Assembly: GCA_020310875.1 (NCBI GenBank) | Contig: CM035406.1 | Coordinates: 222,339,794-222,403,793 of the forward strand | DNA from: Ceratopteris richardii | Lineage: Eukaryota; Streptophyta; Polypodiopsida; Polypodiales; Pteridaceae | Direction: 5' to 3' | Length of the DNA stretch: 64,000 nucleotides | In this document: positions 1 through 10,438 of the stretch, one piece after another | Numbering within the stretch: position 1 is the stretch's first letter | Layout: every line of letters starts with the position of its first letter | Notes under the pieces: generated by a model | Seen by the model: the letters and a program-made list of their open reading frames with translations, nothing else | What the model was told of the DNA's origin: nothing | Database searches by the model: none | Translations under genes and position numbers: made by a program

Positions 1-1448
1 CTTTAAGTAGAATCTTCTAAAAAAGTTGATTTCCTTCTTTATTGTCACATCTCATGGTGGGAACATCATGTCATATTTCATGGTGATAACATCTTGTCAC
101 ATCTCATGGTGGGAACATCCCTTAGTTAGGCATGCCAAGGAAAACCCCCAATATCACGGAATTAGAAAAGAGGCTATATGAAAGAATTTAAGAATAAAAA
201 AATAATAGTCAAAGAGAATAGAGTATGAACTCCCATGCAGGGTCAATAAATTCATGATATTATTAACCTAATGAAGGTATTTTCCACCCTCCAAATCATC
301 CTTGGCCTTCATTTGCATTATTCTTACAACCTGAAATTTAATAAATCCCCATTTTGGGAAAGGTTAAAAAGAGAGTTTAAGAGAATTTTCATGGGCAATG
401 ATGAAGACATAAAGTATATTGGGCATGCTCTCATGAGAAATTAGTAAACGCAAGAGAAAATATATTAGAAAAAGATTAGAAGCTTGCCAAAACCTCACAT
501 TCACCATTTTTGCAATAATGTAAAAATCTTTGTTTATGCCTCTTTTTGGGAGAAGATTAAGATATGAGAAAAAAGGATTTGAGAATATGAAAAATATGTT
601 AAAGAAATATTTTTATAAACTTCTTTCAAGGTGTGGAAAGATCTGTAGGATTTGCATGATGGAAGAGTGCCTTTGGGCACTTCAAAAATCACATTTCCTC
701 TCTGTTCTTGATCCCTCTACCCATTGATTAATTTGGCATGTTACACTTCTAGAGGCCATATCTTGGTCTAGGAAGCTCCAAGTTGGATGTGCTATGGCTC
801 ATTTCGAAGAGAAGATCTACAAACATATTATCCAAATAAAATTTGAAAATTATGTATTTTTAATCTATGTTCGTGTCTATAACATTTGATATTTTTACAA
901 CTACTTTTCAAAGCCATATCTTGCAAACGGAGAAAGCATTTGAAGTGATTTCAAATCGACACATTAACATATGATGTATAGTATGTTTTATGATTGTTTG
1001 TAGATCTTGGAAAGTTTTTTAAATATCTTTCAATGGATTAGATATGCACCTTTAGGCATATGTATATTTGGTTTTGTGATCACTTGACCATTATTGAATT
1101 TTGGGAAGTGTTTTGAGGCCATAAGATATTTCAAATTTCATTTTAGTACTTGGCAAAAAAGTGCATAGTTCTTAAAGCACTTTAAAAAGTTTGGATGCAT
1201 TCAATTATGACATCAGAACATTTCAAGGATGTACTATTTATATTTTAAGCATTCTGGTTTATGTTTGGGCATATTAGCATATGCATGCATGGATGCATAT
1301 TTGAAGTGCACTAATAAAGGTTAATAATTGTTTCCCATTTAAGAGAAGAATGGATCTACTTGTTTAAAAACATTTCTTTGATGTTTGCAAAAAATATACT
1401 TGCAAGAAGTTAAGAAGAAATGCAACAACGATGTTGTTGCAAGCATGT
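1..1448. other. AT-rich stretch, no gene recognised
   Basis: No open frame longer than 65 codons shows any protein-family resemblance. Near the start, short imperfect direct repeats of the type CATCTCATGGTGGGAACATC occur (about 50-118). Around 740-1,030 the sequence resembles the untranslated leaders of plant LTR elements (phrases such as AGGAAGCTCCAAGTTGG), so part of it may be retroelement leader, but no LTR or primer site is visible to support that. Confidence 0.5.
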
Positions 1449-2206
1449 TGTCGGGGGAGCACTAGATTGTGCCATCTGACTAGACTAGACAAGATTTTAG
1501 AATAACACTTTTAATTACAAGATCACCCACATAGAGATATAATACAAGACTCCATGTGAATTTCCTACATCTCATGTTGGGTTAAGATTCTGGAGAAACT
1601 AATGCTACCATTGCTTCCGAAATGTGCCAAAACCCTAAGATTGACTGCCTATTTACTCAATTCTAACACCCGGAGGTCTTGTTTCCAGTTGATGATCTCA
1701 TCGATGACATCATCAAATCGTAACCGCCCTTGAAAACCTATATAAGGAGGGTTGACCACATTCATTCTTAGTCTTGTGGATGCCAGTCTTGGGAGCTTAA
1801 GGGGTCGTGATCACCAAGTAAGTACCTTCAACTTCCAGTTCAAGTTCTAGTCTTGTCTCTTGCTCTAGTCTTGTCTAGTCTTATATCGTGGACATCCTTT
1901 CTTGTCTTATTGTAATCTCATAGTACGAGATCCTTTCTAGTTATTTCTTGTATCTAGTTTATATCCCTGAAGGGGTTTATTGTAATTGAGATATCTTGTT
2001 TCCTACCTACGGTCCCAGGTTGTGGGATCTCCTGTATCATCTCTAGTCGACTTTTCCATACCTATAGGTCCCGGGTTGTGGGACGTCTTGTATCAATCAT
2101 ATATTCTTGTATTATTTTCCCTTCGTGGGTGTTCTTGTAATCGAAAGTGTATTTCCAAAATCTTGTCTAGTGAAGTTAGAGAGCACAATCTAGTGCTCCC
2201 CTGACA
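1449..2206 (-). repeat. LTR-like unit (family G) with long terminal inverted repeats
   Basis: The 758-base unit starts TGTCGGGGGAGCACTAG and ends with the inverted form CTAGTGCTCCCCTGACA. The inverted similarity extends roughly 75-80 bases inward from each end, far longer than the 2-6 base inverted ends normal for an LTR. Its interior matches the unit at 4,873-5,540 and a scrap at 14,735-14,895, but in opposite orientation to both. No target-site duplication is visible (flanks CATGT and AAACC). It abuts the Gypsy integrase part-way through the catalytic domain, so it is probably a separate insertion and not the partner 3' LTR. Confidence 0.65.
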
Positions 2207-4872
2207 AAACCAATCATTTTGATGATAGTTGATGGTGCAAGAGAGATATTGTTCTAGGACTTGATTCACCCGTTCTGCTTGTCCATCAATCTATGGATTA
2301 TTGGTTGTAGATAGTTTACCTTAAACACCAAGGAGCTTGCAAAGACTGTTCCAAAAGTTGGATATGAACTACAAACCCCGATCATTGACAATATCATCAG
2401 CCAATCCATGAAGTCTAAAGATGTATCTGAGAAAAATTCTAGTAGTGGTTGCACTTGTGATTGCTTTGATAGTTGGAATGAAGTGTGTTATCTTTGTAAA
2501 TCTATACACTATAACAGGAATGGCATCATACTTATCTAACTTTGGTAGATCTGTGATGAAATCCATAGATAATGAAGCCCATGGCCTTTGTGGAATAGGT
2601 AAAGGTTGCAAGAGGCCATGAGGTTTATGTTGTAGTACCTTATATCTATTGCAAGTGTCACAGGTTCGGATATATTCTTTGACTTCCTTCAACATTTGAG
2701 GACAACAAAAATCCCTTGATATGAGTTCTATTGTTTTATTCACTCCAAAATGTCGGAGGAGTCTCGACGATGCCCTAGATGAAGCGGAAACCTACTATGA
2801 TACCAATTGTTGGAGTTAGACGTCTGAGGAAGCACGAGTACAGCACAAGGAAGAAGAAGAAGCTTGGAGCACAACACACAAGACTGAATGTATTACTAGA
2901 GAATGTACAAAGATAAGTAGCCCATTAGGGCAATAGGCGTATATACAAGCCGGGAAAAAAAAACATCCTAAAGAGGGAAAAAAGTGCCCCGGTAGTCCTA
3001 GAGTGTTCACGCACATCACTACCTAAATATATTAACATGCACATTCAGAGAGTCCCATCCTTCTTCTTTACAAGTAGGATAGGGGCTTCTGCAAGAGACT
3101 TTGAGTGTTTGATAAACCCCTTGGCTAGATTCTCATCAATGTTCTTGCATAATTCTATAAGTTCCTCTAGGGATAGTATATGGATTGGTCCAAAGGGTGG
3201 TTGTGCTCCCTCTTGAAGTTCTATGGTACAATCATAAGATCTATGCTCTGGGAGGATATCTGCATTCTTCTTTTCAAAAACATCTTCAAAACCTTGGTAT
3301 TGGTCAGGTAGCTTCATTGAACCGTCTTTCTTGGGTTCTTGAGTTGGTATGGCATAGATCATATATGTCGGTTCCTTCCTTACTGCATGCATGAAGGCTT
3401 TGGCTCTGATATATGTTGGGTCCTTCTGGATATCTCAACGGGTAATTTTACTCTTTTTTCGATTAATGTCTGGATTATGTTCCTTTAACCAAGGCATTCC
3501 AATGATAACCAAATTTAGTAGACTCGATATTACATTGAAACATATGTGGGAATCATGGTCACCAAGTTGTACTCTTAATGGTGTGGTTTCCATGGCTATA
3601 TTCCCGGATGCTAGAGATCATCCATATACTACTTCAGTTGCCACTGGTTCGTTCTTCCGAAGTACTCGAATTCTATGTTTCTTAACCAATCCTTCATTGA
3701 TGGAACATGAGGAGGCTCCTGAATCTACTAGGGTTCTAAGGGAAAGGGTCTTCTTAAGCATGATTAACTTGACAAGGGCAATGCATGTTTCTATGGGTGT
3801 AACTAGAATAATGAGACCCTTTCTTATATCATGTTTCAACTGTACGGTCTCTTTTACAACTGAACTTCCTCGTTTTCCTGCTCTACAAGGGTGGCTATGA
3901 CTCTAGAGTTTGTTCTCTTGTTGGGATAATTAATTGCAATATATCTAGGGTTTTCACAATAGAGGCATAACTTGTTATCTCTCCTTCTCTGTTTCTCTTG
4001 TGGTGTTAGAGGCTCGAACTTAGTAACATCTATCTGCATAGGTTTGGACATAGACTCATCTCTAGGATTGGGCTGGAAGGGTTTTCATTGGCGAGGTCTT
4101 CCTTCTACTTGTTTTTCTTGTTTCCTTTCAAAAAGGTGGTTATCACATTGAATAGCTTGGGTGATGTATTCATTCAATGTCTTAACCTCTTGCATCATGA
4201 GCAGAAGGTCCTTCACATCATCTCTTAAACCCCATCTAGATTGTCTTATGAAATAATATTCATGCCAAGTGAAATCATATATCAACTGCCTAAATTCTAA
4301 TGCATAAGTAGAGGCAAGGTGGTTACCTTAATGTAGCTTTTGGAGTTTTATTTTTGCCAATCAGCTCGTGTTTGCATCTCCATATGTGGCGGTGAGTTCT
4401 CGAAGAAACCCCTCATAGTCCTCAAGTACTCCCATGTTCTTCTCTAGGACTGGGGTGAACCAAGATAATGCTTGGCCACAAATCAAGGTTCCAATAAACC
4501 AACCTTGGATGCCTCATCAAGGTATCTATCAGGTTGCATACAAATGTACAATTTAACTTGTTGGAAAAATCTATGGAACTTCATATGATCACCATCAAAC
4601 TTTTCTAGCATACAAATCTTGGGTTCCTTCATGAAGGATGAGCTAAGTTGTTGATTCAATTGAATACTTTCTTGATTTGCTTGAAGATTCTTGATTCGTT
4701 CTTGTAATTACTAGAGGAGTGCACCTACATGCACCGAATGTTCCATCTGACTTGTGTCTGTCTATTTGTTAGGTCCTCGATTTGTTGTTGGAGACTCTAA
4801 AGTGATGCCACAATTTGTTCATGAGTGTTCTCCATGATGCTTGATCTTGGATAGAAGCTAGTCTTGCCAAAA
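2207..4872 (-). mobile_element. Ty3/Gypsy (chromovirus-like) internal region, fossil
   Basis: Read on the minus strand from 4,872 downward the order is gag (about 4,600-4,085), a zinc-knuckle remnant (about 3,990-3,930), aspartic protease with an LVDSGASS motif (3,839-3,618), the N-terminal part of reverse transcriptase with PPFGPIHILS and KGFIKHSKSLAEAPILLVKK (3,392-3,045), then, beyond an inserted LTR fragment, integrase with its zinc-binding domain and DFITDLPK core (2,760-2,270). This order and the reverse transcriptase N-terminus are typical of chromovirus-type Ty3/Gypsy. Most of reverse transcriptase and all of RNase H are absent and the integrase stops within its core. The element is broken, with many lesions, and cannot be active. 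Confidence 0.85.
2753..3034 (-). mobile_element. Copia A 5' LTR plus primer site and short leader, fragment
   Basis: The LTR (2,808-3,034) is the minus-strand form of the 227-base family A LTR. Immediately inside it lies a degenerate initiator-Met primer site (TTGGTATCATAGTAGG on the minus strand, 2,792-2,807) followed by about 50 bases of the family A leader, as at 30,406-30,450. It sits where most of the host Gypsy reverse transcriptase and RNase H should be, so it replaced or accompanied a deletion of roughly 1 kb or more. Confidence 0.75.
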
Positions 4873-5540
4873 TGTTAGGGGAGCAATAGATTGTGCCCTC
4901 TTACTAGACTAGACAAGATTTCATAAATACACTTTCAATTACAAGATCACCCATGTAGGGAAATAATACAAGAATAAATAACTAATACAAGAATTCCCAC
5001 AATGCAGGACTGATAGGTATAGATAACTCAACCAGAGATGGTGCAGATCCCACAACCCGAGACCGTAGGTATGAAGCAAGATCTGTTGGTTACCAGATTT
5101 CCCTTCAGGGAGATGAACTAGATATAAGAAATAACTTGAAAAGATCTACAAGAGGACAAGGCTAGATGTCCAAGAACTAGACTAATTAGGACTAGAATAA
5201 GGAACAAGACAAGATTTGGAACTAGATCTTCGAAGTACTTTCTTTGTGATCATGACCCTTTGAGCTCCCAATACTGGTATTGGCAAGACTGAGTATGTAT
5301 ATGGACAACCCCTCTTTATATAGGTCTCCAAGGTGGTTCATCAAAGGCGGTTACAAATTGATGATGTCATTGATGATATCATTGATGATATCCTCAATTC
5401 CAAACACGGTCTCTAGATGTCAGAATCAAGCAAGAACAATTGATCTTAGGGTTTTGGTACGTTTCAGATGCAAAGGAAGCATTGGTTTCTCCAAATTTTG
5501 AACCAATCATGAGATATAGAAGTCACATGGATTCTGAGGT
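4873..5540 (-). repeat. 5' LTR of the Gypsy fossil (family G), outer end lost
   Basis: The unit reads TGTTAGGGGAGCAATAG on the plus strand at 4,873 and parallels the unit at 1,449-2,206 over about 650 bases, in opposite orientation. On the minus strand it ends CCCCTAACA directly before the Gypsy leader, as a 5' LTR should. The outer end, with the matching inverted repeat, is missing after about 5,540. A TATA-like TATATAAAGAGG element on the minus strand near 5,312-5,323 could be the old promoter. Confidence 0.6.
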
Positions 5541-5929
5541 CTAGGATGGTTTCCTTTGTCCATGACACATGTTGTGTTCTTTGCAAATTATGGAGCTTGA
5601 TACTTTAGTATATGGATTGCATGCCATGGGATTACAAAGCCCTATGTTATTGTTGATGGCATGTGTGCCTTAGTCTTGCAAAGCCTTTATGCTTATGATA
5701 TGGTTAAAATGTTTTTCAGAACTCTATTTCCTTGGGGAAATGCTGCAAAACGTTTTCACTTCTCATGGAATTATATATGCACTTATCTTTAAATAGAATT
5801 TCATGTCATGGTAAATGCATTCATGAATCAATACAAACATCAATAATTTGTAAGCATGCTTGTAAGCATGAACATTATGGACTTATCACCATCAAAAATC
5901 TTTATAGTTAAGGCAGCTTCATTAGTGAT
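5541..5929. other. No gene recognised
   Basis: AT-rich sequence with no coding resemblance, between the family G LTR and the start of the clear match to the inverted repeat copy at 58-60 kb. It may be a more diverged part of that repeat. Confidence 0.4.
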
Positions 5930-6376
5930 GGGATCCCAAAGAATAATCCTTATGGATTTAGGCTACAAGATTTCCAATGAGAAGGACATAGAACTTCACC
6001 CTTATGACTAAGCAAAAGCAATCCTATAGATTTTAGGAAGTTGCATAGAGGATTATGTGATGTACATATGATCATCTCCAACATAGTGAAGGTTTATACA
6101 CCTTGAAGAGAGTCTTAAGAAATGATTAGGAGATTGTGGGGCATCGTGAGGTATCCATACAAAGTGAGTATTTTCACTATTGGACATCACTTGAGTAAAT
6201 TAATGAAGCATTTCTCGCTAAACTATTAAGAAAACCATTTGGAAAGTATCGTGAAGATGGGTTTCATATGAGAGCATTGGTGAATGCCAATGTGATTCAA
6301 ATGATGGTTAAGAATGCCATAGTCATAGCGCTAGCTCTATGATTTAGGGCATAGTTCCCTAAATTAGGAATATTTG

Positions 6377-8309
6377 TGTTGCCCTTCGGATCCCGTAGAC
6401 GCACGAACACAGAGGATAGTATAGAAACAAAATCACACAAAAGTACTCAGAGAATAGAAAGAGACAAGAGACAACACTAGATTGGGTACAATCTCCCCCC
6501 ACATACTCTAATGGATGAGTCTATCAGAGCAGTATATTTATAGTAAATTCATATTACGTCATGGATAGAAGACACATTAGGGCAACACTTCGAAAAGCAT
6601 GCTTTGCTTTATTTACAAAATCGTAATTTTCTATTTTTACAAAACATCGCTTTCTAAAGCGATCTATTATTTTTACAAAAATAACTAAAAAGTACTATCT
6701 TCTAAATATCTCCAAAAATATTTGAATAAGTCCATGTGCGTGCACACCCTCATGGAGTAGGTGGATGTTGCAAAGTAGGTGGGCGTTGAGAAGTAGGAGA
6801 AGAAAAAGTAGAAAAAAGGCACTTAAAGGGAAAAGTGGGCTGTATTGGTTGTGGTCATTGACGTGTTTGTTGTAAGAAAATGGACTTGGTGATGGATTGA
6901 AATTCTTTCTCAGCATCATGGGCAAAAGAGATAACTTCATAGAGGGTTGTGGAACATAGAGTTTTGACCTTAGCTTGGATTCCTATCTTCAAACCATCTT
7001 CATATTTCTGTTGCAAAGTGTCTTCAAGAATCGTATCAAGTGAATGAATAAGTAATAGTCGTTGCGAAAATGTTCAGTATAAGTAGATACATTATCTCCA
7101 TCTTTCCACCCAAAAGTTATCCATGACCAACGAGCATGTAAGTGAAACTTCATGGGCAAAAGAGATAACTTCATAGAGGGTTGTGGAACATAGAGTTTTG
7201 ACCTTAGCTTGGATTCCTATCTTCAAACCATCTTCATATTTCTATTGCAAAGTGTCTTCAAGAATCGTATCAAGTGAATGAATAAGTAATAGTCGTTGCG
7301 AAAATGTTCAGTATAAGTAGATACATTATCTCCATCTTTCCACCCAAAAGTTATCCATGACCAACGAGCATGTAAGTGAAACTGAGGAGGAAGGAAGGAC
7401 TCCTTGATCTTTTCTTGAAATGCTTGCCATGTGGTGGGGCAATCAGTGCTATGGTGCAAAACATTCCACCATAACTATGCTTTACCCACCAAATAATTAG
7501 TTGCAAATTTCACTTTTTCACTTTCAGAGTATGATTCATCAGAATAGAAGTCATCAAACTGAGATAACCATGAAAGAACAAAATGTCCATCTTTTTGTTC
7601 ATCAAAGTGTGAAAATTGAAAACTTTTAGCACCAATCTTGGACTACGTGCCTTACTCTTGAGGAGTTATAATGGCCATCACTACCCTAACTAGGTTATTG
7701 TCATCACTTTGCAGTTGTTGGCATGCAGCATCATGTTCGTTAATCTCGTTTTGGGCATGTTGAGCTCGTGCCGCAAAAGCTCTAATTGTTGCTCGATTGG
7801 TACCCCGGGGAGGGCTGAGGAACTAAAATCGTTGATATTTTGAGTAGGATCCATGGCCTTATGTAGAGATCCAAAACCTAGGTCTGGATCGGACGGTTGA
7901 GATGGATGCCAAATCGTGAATGGAACAGATACTGCAAATCACAATGCAGATGATATTATAGAAACAAAATCACACAAAAGTACTCAAAGAATAGAAAGAG
8001 ACAACAAACGACACCAGATTGGGTACAATCTCCCCCCACATACTCTAATGGACGAGTCTATCGAAGCATGTGTATTTATAGTTAATTCATATTACGTCCT
8101 TGATAGAAGATACATGAGGGCGATGTTTCGAAAAGCGTGCTTTTGCTTTATTTACAAAATCGTAATTTTCTATTTTTACAAAACATCGCTTTCTAAGAGA
8201 TCTATTATTTGTACAAACATAACTAAAAAATACTATCTTCTAAAAATAACTATCTTCTAAATATCTCAAAAAATATTTGAATAAGTCCATGCCCATTCAC
8301 ACCCTCATG
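6377..8309 (-). mobile_element. Short gag-only LTR element (TR-GAG-like), fossil
   Basis: Two direct repeats of about 380-390 bases (about 6,377-6,754 and 7,917-8,309) bracket about 1.16 kb. They share long stretches, for example a common block around ATTACGTC and another around CAAAACATCGCTTTCTAA, with roughly 10 percent differences by eye. The interior reads on the minus strand: primer-site-like TTTGGCATCC at the right LTR, then gag segments with W.AFQEKIKESFLPPQ and GDNVSTYTEHFRNDYY (7,459-7,223). No protease, reverse transcriptase or integrase is present, so it is a non-autonomous derivative. Both edges are uncertain by about 20 bases. Confidence 0.65.
6917..7383 (-). repeat. 234-base tandem duplication inside the gag of the short LTR element
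   Basis: Units 6,917-7,150 and 7,151-7,383 are almost identical (one difference noticed, TTTCTGTTGC versus TTTCTATTGC). The period of 234 equals 78 codons, so the duplication kept the gag frame. Its near identity contrasts with the roughly 10 percent divergence of the flanking LTRs, so it is much younger than the insertion. Confidence 0.9.
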
Positions 8310-8830
8310 GATCTTCACATGCTAAATCAAAACACAAAACACATTAAAAACCTCAAGGCATTAAAATCCTTTTGACATTCCAATATTCCATAAATAACAA
8401 TTTCGGGTGCCCAATATACATATATCAAGATCTAGATAGAGGTAATTAGATTCAGTCTTGCTACCTAGGAATTCAAGAAAAAAGAGTGGTTAGTAGAGGC
8501 ATTTCCTTAGTATGGATACACATATTTTTATTATGGTAGCCTTTCATAGAATTGCTGATCACTTTCGAGGAGGGCTTTGATCCTAAGAAGGAATTTAATT
8601 TTTCCACTCTTCACTATATAATCCTTCATTCTTTATGGGATAGTTTTTTCTCCACATTTATGAAAATATATATAATGAGGGATTATGCATTGTCTTTATG
8701 GAAGGTAGGATCAAATGAATTCATCAATCTCTATTTTGAGAAAAGGAGAAAGTGGGAAGAGATCGAACCGCTATGAGAGATTTCACTTTAGCTCCTCTCC
8801 TTTGAAAGGGAGAAAGGAAATGAAAATATT

Positions 8831-10430
8831 ATTTATGGGATGGTAGTTGAGTATGATTTAATTTTAGGGATTAGTTAAGTAGTTTCTCTTGTGAGGTCCA
8901 TAAGCATAAAAGAAGAGTACAACTTATCTCTAGTGGAAGTAAAATAAAAGTCATAATCCATTCAGTATGAATTATGTTAGACAAGTAGAGGTATTTGGTG
9001 ATATACGTATGTTTAGATGTAAGAAGTAGATTTATGGCTCTACTTAGGTATTCATTCACTCTACTTTGAAGTCTAATTTTTCTTCATATAGGAGTTTCAT
9101 TCTCTAGGTATCAGAGCCTAAGAAGTACACTTGAGCCTAGGAAGTACACTTTGGGTAAGTGGATAGATTCCACAAAGATTGTGGATACCTAATGGCCACT
9201 AGAAAAGGTGTTTTGGCACTTTGGTATCTAAAAATGTGCAAAAAGGCATGCAATGCTTTCAATAATTTCCAACAAAGATTGGAGTGTATTTTCCAATCTA
9301 TAAGTTGGAATGGGATGTAAACAGAACCTTTGGGAAGCTCTCAAAATGAGATTTGCTTAGGTGACACTTGATTAAGGATTAAAGATACCAAGAAAAGGTG
9401 AGAATGAGGTTCAAGATAACAAGGTTGAGAACACAAGTTCAAGACACCAAGGTTTGCAAACAAGAGGCTCATGAGACCCTATGAGGGTTAGAACATCAAT
9501 TGAAAGGTGCCAAGGGATTTCATGAGCATCATCAAGACTAGAGGGATACAACTGTTGATAATTGAGGAAAATGATCAACCAAGGGGGAAGAATATCATTA
9601 AGTGATGGACAAGAGATGGTTAAACCATACCCCAAGAGGGAGGATCACGAAGTAATCCTCAACCATAGCTTTAGGGTCATATGGTTAGCCCGTGGGATTC
9701 CTAGTTGTTCGTCATGAGCTCAAACCCCTTTTGGATACAATATTGGTATTAGAGCTCTAATATCACTATAGAGAAGAAGAATGTTAGGACCATCATACTG
9801 ATACCAGATGACTTTCCTCCCAACTATATGCCTCTATATATAGCTCTCTCGATGGTACTTTTTACTCTAGCACGTTGATACTATCTATCCAAGTGTCACC
9901 CATGTAACTAGATATGCTCCAAGTGTTCTAGTTAACTTGATTTAGAAACTTGTAGAAGTTTGGGCTTGGGTTTCGATATAATATACTTATACTTAAGTCC
10001 AACATTAGGACTTTGGATGTTGTCACTCTAGCACAATGGTGAGAACCAATGTGAGGAGTTTGATCTCGTAATTGTCAATCTATGGAACCATGAGGATGGT
10101 ATGACAAGCTTGAGCAAGTGGAATGCACAAGTGCATGAGTGAGAGGCACACTAACATGCACACACAGACATACGCATAGCGGGTAGCTGACCCAATCTGA
10201 ACACCCTTTGTTGTTGCGGACTTTGATGGCAAAATCTTGCTAGGATCTGCGACAGACAACGGGGTAATAACATGGGTTATATTTAATGTAGAGTGGCATG
10301 GTTGCCCATGTGTGCATCATTTCAAGGTATTCCGTTAACAATCGCTCATGTCAGTTAGGTTGAAAAATCAAGCGTATGCCTTTTAATCTCTGCATTATAG
10401 TCAGCTAGCAATACAAAGTAAGGCATATAT
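8831..10430. other. No gene; primer-site-like sequence at 9,107
   Basis: No coding similarity. GGTATCAGAGC at 9,107-9,117 matches the initiator tRNA-Met primer site of plant LTR elements, and GGTATTAGAGC at 9,744-9,754 is a weaker version. The stretch is probably leader and other non-coding DNA of LTR elements whose LTR ends I could not define. Confidence 0.4.
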
Positions 10431-10438
10431 TGCATTTT

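Larger units (their letters stand above)
5930..8830 (+). repeat. Unclassified repeat U, copy 1, split by an inserted element
   Basis: Segments 5,930-6,376 and about 8,390-8,830 match, in order, the reverse complement of about 59,700-58,330. Shared landmarks include AGCTCTATGA beside a GCATAG.TCCCT stretch (6,332 and 59,285), a TTTAGTATGGATACACAT-like stretch (8,507 and 58,705) and AATGAGGGATTATG (8,674 and 58,530). Identity looks near 70 percent. No coding sequence is visible. An initiator-Met primer-site match (GGTATCAGAGC) lies beyond its right end at 9,107, so this could be a long LTR, but that is inference. Confidence 0.6.

Noticed and set aside
1449-5540. Simple Gypsy element with its two LTRs at 1,449 and 4,873
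   Set aside because: The two units are in opposite orientation and the left one abuts integrase in mid-domain with no purine tract, so they are not an ordinary LTR pair.
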